Below are positions 33,954 to 43,126 of a DNA stretch of 57,444 nucleotides, one piece after another. The position numbers and the translations under genes are program-made. The notes below the pieces were generated by a model, which ran no database searches, had not been told where the DNA came from, and saw only the letters and a program-made list of their open reading frames with translations. The stretch spans positions 1-57,444 of the forward strand of contig VFJN01000036.1 of the NCBI GenBank assembly GCA_009886035.1, read 5' to 3'. Position 1 is the stretch's first letter; every line of letters starts with the position of its first letter. Source of the DNA: Actinomycetota bacterium (GTDB lineage Bacteria; Actinomycetota; Acidimicrobiia; Acidimicrobiales; VFJN01).

Positions 33954-34412
33954 TCAGTAAGCGCCGGCGAGTTTGTTGTGGTCCCAGCTCACCACGCGCT
34001 CACTGGTGATCCGCACCCCGAAGCGCTTGGCGCCGGTGGCGTGCACATGCGGCCGGATCTCCTCGGTGACCTCACCGAAGTAGCGCTCGTACACCGCTTC
34101 ACCGATCTCCATAATGGCATCGTGGTCGGTGATGACCTCGGCCCGACCCACGATCTCCACACCCATGAGGTGGTCGTAGTCGGCTCCAGTTTCCACGAGG
34201 CAGGTCACCCGCGGGTCGCGCTGCAGGTTGAGAATCTTCTGGCTCTTGCCGAAGGTCCAGAACACGGCGTCGCCATCGATCATGGCGTACCACATGGCCA
34301 CCAGATGGATCGTGCCATCGTGGTTGAAGGAGGCCACGTTCATCGTGTGGCGGCCATCGAGGTACTGGGCCACCTCGGCATCGGTCATCTTGATCTGGTC
34401 ACGACGAGACAT
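33954..34412 (-). CDS. PPOX-class (F420/FMN split-barrel) protein
   Basis: A 152-aa pyridoxamine-5'-phosphate-oxidase-like split-barrel protein: GRHTMNVASFNHDGTIHLVAMWY, VFWTFGKSQKILNLQRDPRVTCLVE, then VEIVGRAEV. In actinobacteria this group usually binds F420 or FMN and reduces small molecules. It lies 10 bp after the gene at 34423 on the same strand and is likely cotranscribed with it. No catalytic cysteine or signal sequence is seen, and the substrate is unknown. Confidence 0.9.
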   Translation of the reverse strand: MSRRDQIKMTDAEVAQYLDGRHTMNVASFNHDGTIHLVAMWYAMIDGDAVFWTFGKSQKILNLQRDPRVTCLVETGADYDHLMGVEIVGRAEVITDHDAIMEIGEAVYERYFGEVTEEIRPHVHATGAKRFGVRITSERVVSWDHNKLAGAY

Positions 34413-34422
34413 AGGCCTCTGT

Positions 34423-35247
34423 CTACTGCCTGTAGGTGCCCGGAGCGTTACCGGGATCGAAGAGCTCGGGGGCCACGGGACAGTCGGTGCGCCGAACGGC
34501 TTCGGCGGGCGCCTCCAGACCGGCCGGGCCGCACACCTTGTCCACCAGGGACAGCGGCACCACCTCTTCGTCGAGGTCCCAGGGATCCGTGGGCCGGATG
34601 GCCCGTCGATTGACCAGGGCCTCCCACATGCGAGGCGGCAACAAGCGCCCGGCCCCCACCGTCAGCCACACGGGCACCTCCGCCGCCTGGGCCACCGCGG
34701 CGGCGGCGTACGAACCGCTCACCCCCACAAAACCACTGGGCCCACAGGCCACCGCCTCGAGCAAGACGACCTCGGAGTGGACCACGGCGGCGGCGAGGCC
34801 GGCCGGGGCAACGTCGACCGCATCGATACCAGCCTGCTGCAAACGACGCACGAGGCCACTCCCCTCCCCCAGCACATCAACCGCCAGCACCTCCACGTCG
34901 CCGCGGCCGGGCAGCGCCTCGCCCACCAACTCCGGCCAGCCGATCACGCACACGGTGCCATCTTCGGGGAGGGCGAAGGCCAGTTCGCGCCCCGTGGGAT
35001 CGGAGTCGATGTCGTCGACCGCTTGCCATGCCTCCCGCCGGCCTTCCGGCGAGGTGAGCACCCGCGCGCACAGCCACCACAACGGACCAGAGGTGGGGTG
35101 GCGGTCCACGATGCGTCGGCAGGCCGCCACCAGTCCGGCCGGGTCATCATGAAAGGCGGCGAGGGCCTGGGCGGTCTCCCGCACCAGCACGGCCTGATCG
35201 ATCCCCGATGCTCGGGCCACATAGCGGAGCCGCTCGATCGGATGCAT
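34423..35247 (-). CDS. putative eIF-2B-like/NagB-RpiA fold protein
   Basis: A 274-aa soluble protein. The second half has a Rossmann-like pattern, with VVLLEAVACGPSGFVGVSGS followed by AAEVPVWLTVGAGRLLPPRM. This resembles the C-terminal domain of the eIF-2B alpha/ribose-1,5-bisphosphate isomerase family. The N-terminal 70 residues are helical (TAQALAAFHDDPAGLVAACRR), as in that family. The similarity is by pattern only, and catalytic residues of known isomerases were not verified. The PPOX gene follows 10 bp downstream. Confidence 0.72.
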   Translation of the reverse strand: MHPIERLRYVARASGIDQAVLVRETAQALAAFHDDPAGLVAACRRIVDRHPTSGPLWWLCARVLTSPEGRREAWQAVDDIDSDPTGRELAFALPEDGTVCVIGWPELVGEALPGRGDVEVLAVDVLGEGSGLVRRLQQAGIDAVDVAPAGLAAAVVHSEVVLLEAVACGPSGFVGVSGSYAAAAVAQAAEVPVWLTVGAGRLLPPRMWEALVNRRAIRPTDPWDLDEEVVPLSLVDKVCGPAGLEAPAEAVRRTDCPVAPELFDPGNAPGTYRQ

Positions 35248-35402
35248 TGGACGAACCTACCGGGGTTCGGTCCCCCGCCCTCCCCCACCCGCAAACCGGT
35301 GGGCCAGTGAGAGGCGCCGGCGGCTAGGACCACCCGGGACGACCTTCGGGCCGCCCGGCGGAATCTGCTCGCGCGGAACCCAGCGCGCTACCGTCGGAAC
35401 TC

Positions 35403-35891
35403 GTGGCGACCGACCCCCCTGCCGATCTCACCCTTACGCCCATCAACGGCGAGTCGCGCACGGTGAAAGGCTGGGTGACCACCTTTCAGTTGGCCGCCGT
35501 GGTACTCGACCCGTTCACCAACGAGAGCGCCTGGCTTATCGCCACCGCCGGACGGATTCTCACGCACTTCAGCGGCGCCGACTGCCGGGCCGCCTTCATC
35601 ATCACGGGAACCGCCGACGAGGCCCGCCAGTTCCTCGGCCCGTGGGCCACGACCATCCTCACCTTCGCCGATCCCACCCGCGCCGCCGTCAGCGCCCTGG
35701 GTCTCCAGGAACTACCAGCGTTCGTGCAGATTCAGGGCGACCTGCACGTGGCCAGCGCCGCCGAGGGCTGGGATCCGCCCCAGTGGCGGGCAGTGGCGGC
35801 CAGCCTGGCCAAGGCCATGAGTTGGTCCTCGCTGCTCATCCCCGAACCCCAGGACCCCTCGCCCTACGCCGGCGCCGCCGCCGGCGGCTGA
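35403..35891 (+). CDS. hypothetical protein, possibly thioredoxin-like fold
   Basis: A 162-aa soluble protein. The arrangement [20 protein letters not shown], then [18 protein letters not shown], with a proline before a beta strand, recalls a thioredoxin-like fold. The CxxC motif is absent, so it is not an oxidoreductase by sequence. It is a single gene. Its last 28 bp overlap the 3' end of the convergent fumarase gene. No function is assigned. Confidence 0.72.
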   Translation: MATDPPADLTLTPINGESRTVKGWVTTFQLAAVVLDPFTNESAWLIATAGRILTHFSGADCRAAFIITGTADEARQFLGPWATTILTFADPTRAAVSALGLQELPAFVQIQGDLHVASAAEGWDPPQWRAVAASLAKAMSWSSLLIPEPQDPSPYAGAAAGG

Positions 35892-37276
35892 TCGGGCTCC
35901 GCCCCCTTAGTAAGACCGAGCAGATCGAGCCGGGCGTCGAGTTCGGTAGGTTCCATGAGCCCGTGAGCGATCACCAGTTCACGGATACTTTGGCCGGTCT
36001 TGGCCGACTCTTGCACCAGGGCCGCCACCCGGTCGTAGCCGAGCACCGGATTGAGCGCCGCCGCCACCTGGGGGGTGGCCTCGGCATACCGCCGCATCCG
36101 TTCCTCGTTCGCTTCCAGGCCGCTGATGCAGCGGTCGGCAAAGAGGCGCGTGACGTTGGTGAGAAGGCGGATGGACTCGAGAAGGTTGCGGGCCATCACC
36201 GGCAGATAGGCGTTCAATTCGAAGGTGCCCTGACTGCCGGCGAAGGCCACGGCGGCATCGTTGCCGAATACCTGGACCACCACCTGGCTCACGGCCTCCG
36301 GCAGCACCGGGTTCACCTTTCCCGGCATGATCGACGACCCCGGCTGGAGGTCGGGCAGGCGGATCTCCGCCAGTCCGGCGGTGGGGCCCGACGCCATCCA
36401 ACGCAGGTCGTTGGCAATCTTGAGGAGTGCCCCCGACAGCGCCCGCAGTTCTCCCGAGAGGCTCACCAGCGCGTCTTGGGCCCCTTGAGCGGCGAAATGG
36501 TTGCGCGCCACCCGCAGCACCACGTCGCCTCGGGTGGCCAGCAGGGAAACCACGGCGGCGGCAAACCCCGGCGGGGCGTTGAGGCCGGTGCCGGTGGCGG
36601 TGCCCCCCAACGGCAGTTCCCCCACCACCACCACCGCGGCGGCAATCCGTTCGCCGGCCTGGCTGACCTGGGCGGCATAGCCACCCATCTCCTGACCGAG
36701 GGTCACCGGCGTCGCGTCCATGAGGTGGGTACGCCCGGCTTTCACGACGGTGTCGTACTGGTGGGCTTTGGCGAGCAGGGTTCCGGCAAGATGATCAAGG
36801 GCCGGCAGCAGACCGTGGGACACCGTCATCACCGCCGCCAGGTGGATGGCGGAGGGAAACACATCGTTGGACGATTGCGAGGCGTTCACGTCGTCGTTGG
36901 GATGGACCGCTCGACCCAGACGCTCCCCGGCCAGGAAGGCAATGACTTCGTTGGCGTTCATGTTGGTCGACGTGCCCGATCCGGTTTGAAACACGTCGAC
37001 CGGAAACTCGTCGTCCCACTGCCCCTGGGCCACTTCGCCACCGGCCGCCGCCACCGCTGCCCCCACCTCGGGCGCGACCACGCGGAGGGAGACGTTCACC
37101 TCGGCGGCGGCGGCCTTGATGGCGCCGAGGGCGTGGATCAGAGACGGCTCCATTACCATTCCCGACACGGGGAAGTTTTCCACCGCCCGCTGCGTCTGGG
37201 GCCCCCACCGAGCTTTGGAGGGCACCCGAACCTCGCCCATGGCGTCGTGGCTAACCCGGAATCCATCGTCGGACAT
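35864..37276 (-). CDS. fumC: class II fumarate hydratase
   Basis: A 470-aa member of the fumarase/aspartase superfamily that converts fumarate to L-malate without a metal cofactor. The signature [17 protein letters not shown] carries the catalytic Ser loop, and [27 protein letters not shown] and [16 protein letters not shown] are the other conserved blocks. The ATG at 37276 gives the full N-terminus. It is divergent from a class I fumarase gene with only 37 bp between the starts, so the two promoters overlap. Argininosuccinate lyase or aspartase is less likely given the SSxxxPxKxNxxxxE and NxNEV pattern. Confidence 0.94.
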   Translation of the reverse strand: MSDDGFRVSHDAMGEVRVPSKARWGPQTQRAVENFPVSGMVMEPSLIHALGAIKAAAAEVNVSLRVVAPEVGAAVAAAGGEVAQGQWDDEFPVDVFQTGSGTSTNMNANEVIAFLAGERLGRAVHPNDDVNASQSSNDVFPSAIHLAAVMTVSHGLLPALDHLAGTLLAKAHQYDTVVKAGRTHLMDATPVTLGQEMGGYAAQVSQAGERIAAAVVVVGELPLGGTATGTGLNAPPGFAAAVVSLLATRGDVVLRVARNHFAAQGAQDALVSLSGELRALSGALLKIANDLRWMASGPTAGLAEIRLPDLQPGSSIMPGKVNPVLPEAVSQVVVQVFGNDAAVAFAGSQGTFELNAYLPVMARNLLESIRLLTNVTRLFADRCISGLEANEERMRRYAEATPQVAAALNPVLGYDRVAALVQESAKTGQSIRELVIAHGLMEPTELDARLDLLGLTKGAEPDQPPAAAPA

Positions 37277-37313
37277 GACCCCACGCTACGCAGGGGCCTA
37301 GCGTTGAGGGGCG

Positions 37314-38948
37314 ATGAGTGACCTCCCTTTCACCGAACTGCTCCCCCTTGGTCCTGACGACACGCCCTACCGCCTCCTCACCACCGAGGGTGTGGCGCCG
37401 ATCGAAGCGGCCGGACGGAGTTTTCTCGAGGTGTCTCCCGACGCCCTGACCCTGCTCACCCGTACGGCGTTCCGCGACATCGCCCATTGGCTTCGACCGA
37501 GCCACCTCGCCCAGTTGCGACGGATCATCGACGATCCAGAGGCCTCGGCCAACGACCGTTTCGTGGCGATCGATCTGCTGAAGAACGCCAACGTGGCCGC
37601 CGGCGGGGTACTCCCCATGTGTCAAGACACCGGCACGGCCATCGTCATGGGCAAACGCGGTGAGCGGGTGCTCACCGGCGGCGGCGACGAGCGGGCGATC
37701 ACCTTGGGGATCCAACAGACGTACGAGACGTCGGCCCTGCGGTTTTCCCAGATGGCTCCGATCACGATGTGGGACGAGATCAACACCGGGACCAACCTCC
37801 CGGCCCAGATCGAGCTCTACGCCACCGGCGGCGATGCCTACACGTTGCTCTTCATGGCCAAGGGAGGGGGCTCCGCCAACAAGAGTTACTTGTATCAGGA
37901 GACCAAAGCGCTGCTGAATCGCCCCTCCATGCTGAAGTTCCTCGACGAGAAACTCCGCACCCTGGGCACCTCGGCCTGCCCGCCATACCATCTCGCCATC
38001 GTGATCGGCGGTCCGTCGGCGGAGTTCGCCCTCAAGACGGCGAAGTACGCCTCGGCGCACTACCTCGACACGCTCCCCACTACCGGCTCCCCCCTTGGTC
38101 ACGGATTTCGGGACCACGAACTCGAAGCCGATGTGCTCACCCTCACCCAGGGATTCGGCATCGGGGCCCAGTTCGGAGGGAAGTACTTCTGCCACGACGT
38201 GCGCGTGGTGCGCCTCCCCCGCCACGGGGCCTCCTTGCCGGTCGCCATCGCCGTGTCCTGCTCCGCCGACCGTCAGGCTCTGGGCAAAATCACCCGCCAG
38301 GGCGTGTTCCTGGAGCAACTCGAGCAGGACCCGGCGAAGTACCTCCCTGAGATCACCCAGGACGACCTAGCCGACGCCGCAGTGGTGCACGTCGACCTCA
38401 ACCAGCCCATGGCCCAGATTCGTGCCCAACTATCCCGGTACCCCGTGAAGACCCGGCTCTCCCTCAGCGGGCCCATGGTGGTGGCCCGAGATCTGGCCCA
38501 CGCCAAGATCAAAGAACGCCTCGATGCCGGCGAGGCGATGCCCGCCTACCTCGTGGACCACTGCGTCTACTACGCCGGCCCTGCCAAAACCCCCAAGGGC
38601 TACGCCAGCGGATCTTTCGGACCAACCACGGCAGGGCGGATGGACTCCTACGTGGCGCAGTTCCAAGCGGCCGGCGGGTCGTTGGTGATGCTGGCCAAGG
38701 GGAACCGCAGCCGAGCGGTCACCGATGCCTGCGCAGCCAACGGCGGCTTCTACCTCGGATCGATCGGTGGCCCGGCCGCTCGGCTGGCCCAGGACTGCAT
38801 CCGTCGGGTGGAGGTGCTCGAATATCCCGAGTTGGGCATGGAGGCGATCTGGATGATCGAGGTGGAGAACTTCCCCGCTTTCATCGTGGTGGACGACAAG
38901 GGCCACGACTTCTTCGATCTCGTGAGCACGCCGGTAGCCATTACCTGA
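37314..38948 (+). CDS. class I [4Fe-4S] fumarate hydratase
   Basis: A 544-aa class I fumarase of the single-polypeptide (FumA/FumB) type. The three cluster cysteines are C103 (LPMCQDTGT), C222 (SACPPYH) and C316 (VSCSADRQ), matching C105/C224/C318 of E. coli Fum[15 protein letters not shown] and [14 protein letters not shown] are also conserved. The cluster makes this enzyme sensitive to oxygen and superoxide, so it depends on Fe-S assembly such as the SUF locus in this window. It is paired divergently with the metal-free class II enzyme. Confidence 0.95.
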   Translation: MSDLPFTELLPLGPDDTPYRLLTTEGVAPIEAAGRSFLEVSPDALTLLTRTAFRDIAHWLRPSHLAQLRRIIDDPEASANDRFVAIDLLKNANVAAGGVLPMCQDTGTAIVMGKRGERVLTGGGDERAITLGIQQTYETSALRFSQMAPITMWDEINTGTNLPAQIELYATGGDAYTLLFMAKGGGSANKSYLYQETKALLNRPSMLKFLDEKLRTLGTSACPPYHLAIVIGGPSAEFALKTAKYASAHYLDTLPTTGSPLGHGFRDHELEADVLTLTQGFGIGAQFGGKYFCHDVRVVRLPRHGASLPVAIAVSCSADRQALGKITRQGVFLEQLEQDPAKYLPEITQDDLADAAVVHVDLNQPMAQIRAQLSRYPVKTRLSLSGPMVVARDLAHAKIKERLDAGEAMPAYLVDHCVYYAGPAKTPKGYASGSFGPTTAGRMDSYVAQFQAAGGSLVMLAKGNRSRAVTDACAANGGFYLGSIGGPAARLAQDCIRRVEVLEYPELGMEAIWMIEVENFPAFIVVDDKGHDFFDLVSTPVAIT

Positions 38949-38967
38949 GGGGGCCACCCCGGTTCGC

Positions 38968-40575
38968 TCAGGCCAGTTCCACCAACTCGAGATAGCCATC
39001 GGCCCAGTGGTCGAGCGTTCCCTCGGGCATGAGCAACACCTTGTTGGGTTCGAGGTCGCGCACGAAGTCGGCATCGTGGCTCACCAATACGATGCTCCCC
39101 GGCCAGCCTCTCAATCCTTCGGCCACGGCCCGGCGTGAACCCGGGTCGAGGTTGTTGGTGGGTTCATCGAGCAGCAACAGGTTGTGCCGCCCCGCCACGA
39201 GAATGGCCAGCGCCAGTTTCGTCTTCTCGCCGCCGGAGAGCGTGCCGGCATCTTGGTGGACCTTGTCGCCGGTGAGACCCATGGCCCCCACGATGGCTCG
39301 CAGATCGGGATCGGCAGCGTGAGGCACCTGCTCCCGGAGGTGCTCGAGGATGGTCCGACCCGCCTGGATGCCCTCGTGCTCCTGGGCGTAGTACCCCGCC
39401 ACCACGTTGTGACCTAGCCGGAAACTGCCCTCCTCGGGCGGGCGTTGGGCGGCCAGCACCCGCAACAGGCTGGTCTTACCGGCTCCGTTGAGCCCCATGA
39501 TCAGGAGTCGTTCTCCCCGTTCCAGCGCAAAATCGACATCGCGAAAAACCTCGTTGTCCCCGTAGCGCACCGCCAGGCCCGAACCATCGAGCACGAGACG
39601 ACCGGGAGGGGGTGGCGGCGGAAATTTCACATGCACCGACCGGTTCCCCTTCGACACCTCCACCTTGGTGTCTTCCAAGCGCACGATGCGCTTCTCGATG
39701 CTGTGGGCCATCGACGCCTTGGAGGCCTTAGCCCCAAAGCGGTCCACCAAGGTTTGGAGCCGATCGATCTCCTTGGCCTGGCGCTGGGCAACCTTGGCCA
39801 GGCGGATCTCGTCTTTGGCGCGGTTGGCGAGATACTCGGTGTAGGTGCCCTTGTACTCCTCCATGGCCCCGAGGCTGGCGTCGTCATAGCGGTCGAGATG
39901 CAACACACGCGTGATGGCTTCGTCGAGCAGGTCGAGGTCGTGGCTGATGACCAACAGCGCGCCCCGATAACCACGCATGAAGCCCAACAGCCACTCCTTG
40001 GCATCGCTATCGAGGTGGTTGGTGGGCTCATCAAGGAGAAGGACGTCACTGCCGGCGAAGAGAATTCGGGCGATCTCCACTCGACGGCGCTGTCCTCCGG
40101 ATAGCGCCCCCACCGGCAGTTCGAGACGGTCGGCTTCGAGACCCAGGCCCGCCGCGATACGCAGCGCTTCGCTCTCCGCCGAATACCCACCGTCCACCCG
40201 AAACTGCTCTTCGGCCCGGGCGAACCGCTCGACGGCCCGCTCCGAGGGGTCCTCCTCCATCTGGAGGCGCAGTTTTTCGATGCGGGTCATGGCTTCGTCG
40301 AAGCCGCGACCGGACAGGATGTGGCGGATAGCGGGAATCTGATCGTCAACGCCGTCGAGGCGTGGGTCCTGAGGGAGATACCCAAGCCCACCGGTTCGAT
40401 TCACCACTCCGGCAAAGGGGTCGGAGACACCGCCGAGCACCTTGAGCAGGCTGGTCTTGCCGGCGCCGTTGCGGCCCACCAAGCCCACCTTGTCTCGGGC
40501 GCGAATCGAGAAGCTGACCCCGTCCATAATGACGGAGCCTCCAACCTCTACGGCGAGTTCACGAACCTGCAGCAC
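38968..40575 (-). CDS. ABC-F family ATPase
   Basis: A 535-aa ABC-F protein with two nucleotide-binding domains and no membrane domain. Walker A motifs are GRNGAGKTSLLK and GLNGAGKTSLLR; signatures are ALSGGQRRRVE and TLSGGEKTKLAL; Walker B motifs end in LLLDEPTNHLD and LLLDEPTNNLD. The linker of about 70 residues between them is the ribosome-contacting arm. ABC-F proteins act on ribosomes in translation or antibiotic protection. The GTG at 40575 (then LQVRELAVEVGG) is preferred because it gives normal length; the frame stays open to 40869 across the divergent EamA gene. Confidence 0.93.
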   Translation of the reverse strand: MLQVRELAVEVGGSVIMDGVSFSIRARDKVGLVGRNGAGKTSLLKVLGGVSDPFAGVVNRTGGLGYLPQDPRLDGVDDQIPAIRHILSGRGFDEAMTRIEKLRLQMEEDPSERAVERFARAEEQFRVDGGYSAESEALRIAAGLGLEADRLELPVGALSGGQRRRVEIARILFAGSDVLLLDEPTNHLDSDAKEWLLGFMRGYRGALLVISHDLDLLDEAITRVLHLDRYDDASLGAMEEYKGTYTEYLANRAKDEIRLAKVAQRQAKEIDRLQTLVDRFGAKASKASMAHSIEKRIVRLEDTKVEVSKGNRSVHVKFPPPPPPGRLVLDGSGLAVRYGDNEVFRDVDFALERGERLLIMGLNGAGKTSLLRVLAAQRPPEEGSFRLGHNVVAGYYAQEHEGIQAGRTILEHLREQVPHAADPDLRAIVGAMGLTGDKVHQDAGTLSGGEKTKLALAILVAGRHNLLLLDEPTNNLDPGSRRAVAEGLRGWPGSIVLVSHDADFVRDLEPNKVLLMPEGTLDHWADGYLELVELA

Positions 40576-40630
40576 CTCACCATGGTCACAGTCGCCCACT
40601 CCGATGACCAACTCGTTAGGTTTGATCGCT

Positions 40631-41524
40631 ATGGCGTTGGCCTCAGAATCCCGGGCCGCCCTCCTCGTGGTGGCGGCCGCCACCCTCTGGGGAACCAACG
40701 GCACCGCGCAGGCCTTGGGCCCCGCCGGGGCCAGTCCGATCGCGGTGGGCGCCACCCGCACGGTGGTGGGCACGGTCGTGCTCGTGATCATCGCCGCCAG
40801 CCGAGGTCGCCTGTGGGCCGGGGCTCGCCACCTCCAGCGCCGACCAATCGTGCTGGCCGCGCTGGCCATCAGTAGCTACCAACTCTGCTTCTTCGGGGGC
40901 GTGCGGTTGGCCGGAGTGGCCATCGGCACGGTGGTGGGGGTGGGGTCGGGGCCGCTGTGGGGTGGATTGGTGGGTTGGTTCGGTCGCGGCGAACGGCCGA
41001 CGCCGCGCTGGGGCATCGCCACGGCCTTGGCGTTACTGGGTGCCACTCTGCTTGCCACCACCACCACTAACGGAGGCCGGGTGAACCCGGTGGGGATTGC
41101 GCTGGCGGTAGGGGCCGGGGCCAGTTACGCCCTGTTCACCTTTTGGTCCAAGACTCTCACCGACCACCACGACCCCGACCTGGTGATGACCTGGGCCTTT
41201 CTGCTCAGCGCCATACTGATGCTCCCCCTCGGCCTGGCGGCCGGCCTCGGCCCGATGTGGTCGGGCGTGGGCGTGGCCATGGCGCTGTGGCTCGGGGTGA
41301 TGAGCCTAGCGGTGGCCTACTTGCTGTTCGGACGGGGCATCAAGGTGGTGGCGGTAGCCACGGCCACCACCTTGTCCCTCGCCGACCCTCTCACGGCATC
41401 GGTGTTGGGGGTGGTTGTCCTCCACGAAGATCTCACCCGCTCGCACCTGGCCGGGATGGCTTTGGTGCTGGCGGGCATGGGGGCCCTCACGCTCAGCGTG
41501 CCACCCATCCTCCGTCGATCGTAA
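40631..41524 (+). CDS. EamA-family (DMT superfamily) transporter
   Basis: A 297-aa polytopic membrane protein with about ten helices in two EamA repeats (LLVVAAATLWGTNGTAQAL near the start and GASYALFTFWSKTL near the middle). It is probably an exporter of metabolites or amino acids; the substrate is unknown. The ATG at 40631 is 55 bp from the divergent ABC-F start. The 3' end overlaps the convergent SDR gene by 32 bp. Confidence 0.9.
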   Translation: MALASESRAALLVVAAATLWGTNGTAQALGPAGASPIAVGATRTVVGTVVLVIIAASRGRLWAGARHLQRRPIVLAALAISSYQLCFFGGVRLAGVAIGTVVGVGSGPLWGGLVGWFGRGERPTPRWGIATALALLGATLLATTTTNGGRVNPVGIALAVGAGASYALFTFWSKTLTDHHDPDLVMTWAFLLSAILMLPLGLAAGLGPMWSGVGVAMALWLGVMSLAVAYLLFGRGIKVVAVATATTLSLADPLTASVLGVVVLHEDLTRSHLAGMALVLAGMGALTLSVPPILRRS

Positions 41525-42266
41525 GGGTCTGACCGGTCATGTACGACGAGGCATCACTGGCCAGAAACAACAATCCACCGTCGAGTTCGTGGACGTCGCC
41601 CGCCCGGGCCATCGGACAGTTGCGCCGCATGAACTGATTGGCGCTTTCGTCGCTAAACATCAGTTCGGTCATCTCCGAGGGGAACCAACCGGGAGCCAAC
41701 GCGTTGACCCTTACGCCCTTGCGCGCCCACTGCACCGCCAGTTCCCGGGTGAGGTTCACCACCGCTCCCTTGGTGGCGCAATAGGAGGCCTGCTTGATCG
41801 GAGCCGAGGCCACCTGGCCGAGCACCGACGCGATGTTGATGATCGAACCCGACCTCGCTTCGATCATGTGGCGGCCCGCGAGTTGGCTCAGCAGAAACAG
41901 AGCGTTCAGGTTCACATCCACCACGCGGCGAAAGTCCTGGATGGCCTCGTCCTCGGCAGCCACGGGGAAACCGAGTCCGGCATTGTTCACCAACACATCA
42001 AGATGACCTTCCCGAGCCACCGCTGCCGCGATGAGTTGCTCACAGTCACGGTCGATGGACACATCGCAGGTCATCGGGACGAGGCGATCACCGAGTTCGG
42101 CGGCGAGGGCTTCCAACCGGTCCGTGCGCCGTGCCGCGGCCACTACCGTGGCGCCCGCCGCATGCAGCACCCGAGCGAAGCGGTCACCGAGACCGCTGGA
42201 GGCGCCGGTAACAACGGCAACGCGGCCGTCGAGACGAAACGGGGCAGTGAGATCAATGGTGCTCAT
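41493..42266 (-). CDS. short-chain dehydrogenase/reductase (SDR)
   Basis: A 257-aa classical SDR. The cofactor motif is VVTGASSGLGDRFA (TGxxxGxG), the structural motif is VLVNNAGLG, and the active site is SIINIASVLG followed by YCATKGAVV (YxxxK). The C-terminus LTIDGGWVAR is typical. It reduces or oxidises an alcohol/ketone with NAD(P)H, and the substrate is unknown. The ATG at 42266 (MSTIDLTAPF) is chosen over an upstream in-frame start that runs into the divergent luciferase-like gene. Confidence 0.94.
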   Translation of the reverse strand: MSTIDLTAPFRLDGRVAVVTGASSGLGDRFARVLHAAGATVVAAARRTDRLEALAAELGDRLVPMTCDVSIDRDCEQLIAAAVAREGHLDVLVNNAGLGFPVAAEDEAIQDFRRVVDVNLNALFLLSQLAGRHMIEARSGSIINIASVLGQVASAPIKQASYCATKGAVVNLTRELAVQWARKGVRVNALAPGWFPSEMTELMFSDESANQFMRRNCPMARAGDVHELDGGLLFLASDASSYMTGQTLTIDGGWVAR

Positions 42267-42323
42267 GGCCCACAACTTACGAGGTGGCGAGAGCAGGAGG
42301 AGGAGTCGTGGCAGGCTGAAGCC

Positions 42324-43034
42324 ATGAAGGTGCGCATCGGGTACGGGCTGGGCACACGGGCCTCGTGCGATGCGGAGGGGTTCTCCACCCTGGTCACCAG
42401 CTTGGAAAACCACCGATTCGACTCGCTGTGGCTGTCGGAACGAGTGGGGAGCCACTGTCCCGATCCCATCGTAGGGCTCAGCATCGCGGCGGGGTTGACC
42501 AGCAAGATCAAACTCGGCTTCTCCGTGTTGGTCGTACCCGGCCGCAACCCGATGCTCCTGGCCAAACAACTCGCCACCCTTGACCGCCTGGCGCGCGGAC
42601 GCCTGTTGTCAGCCTTCGGCCTGGGAGCGGTGGATCCCGGCGAGCAGCAGGCCTTCGGAGTGGCGCGAGGAGATCGCGCCAACATTTTCAACGAGGTGCT
42701 TCCTCTCCTGCGGCGGTTCTGGGCGGGCGAGACTGTGGACCAAGCCACCGCCGCCGACCACGGCCGCATCCTTGACCCGGAGCATTTCGGCGCCGTGGTG
42801 CCCTACTGCGACGGTCCCCTTCCCGACCTCATGGCGGCCGCCCTGACCGCCCGGCGGCCCGATGTTCACCCGAGCCGGGTCATCGCCAGCGGACTGGACC
42901 GCCTCCGACAAATGATCGGTGAACACATCGAGGCGGGCGGATCGAAGTTCGTCGTGATTCCCGTCGCCGAGCCAGACCACTGGGAACCGCACCTCGCTGA
43001 GGTGGCCGAAGCCCTCCTTCCCCTGCAGAACTAA
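42324..43034 (+). CDS. luciferase-like (LLM) F420-dependent oxidoreductase, internally shortened
   Basis: A 236-aa member of the bacterial luciferase/F420 oxidoreductase fold: SLWLSERVGSHCPDPIVGLS, FSVLVVPGRNPMLLAKQLA and GRLLSAFGLGAV at the N-terminal half, then DPEHFGAVVPY and GSKFVVIPVAEP at the end. Family members are usually about 290 residues. Here the central segment, which normally carries the Pro-rich PKPVQ and GDGWLP-type strands, is missing between about residues 145 and 155, joining the two halves in frame. The barrel may be incomplete and the enzyme inactive. Confidence 0.85.
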   Translation: MKVRIGYGLGTRASCDAEGFSTLVTSLENHRFDSLWLSERVGSHCPDPIVGLSIAAGLTSKIKLGFSVLVVPGRNPMLLAKQLATLDRLARGRLLSAFGLGAVDPGEQQAFGVARGDRANIFNEVLPLLRRFWAGETVDQATAADHGRILDPEHFGAVVPYCDGPLPDLMAAALTARRPDVHPSRVIASGLDRLRQMIGEHIEAGGSKFVVIPVAEPDHWEPHLAEVAEALLPLQN

Positions 43035-43126
43035 CCGCCGCGGGCCTCTCGCCACCGTCGGGCCGAAACGGGACTTGGGACCCGTCGATTGACTGAGCCG
43101 GTGGGTAAACCTGACAACATTCTCGG

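Noticed and set aside
36000-37260. Large + strand open frame over the class II fumarase
   Set aside because: The minus strand has the complete fumarase signature. The + frame is a shadow.
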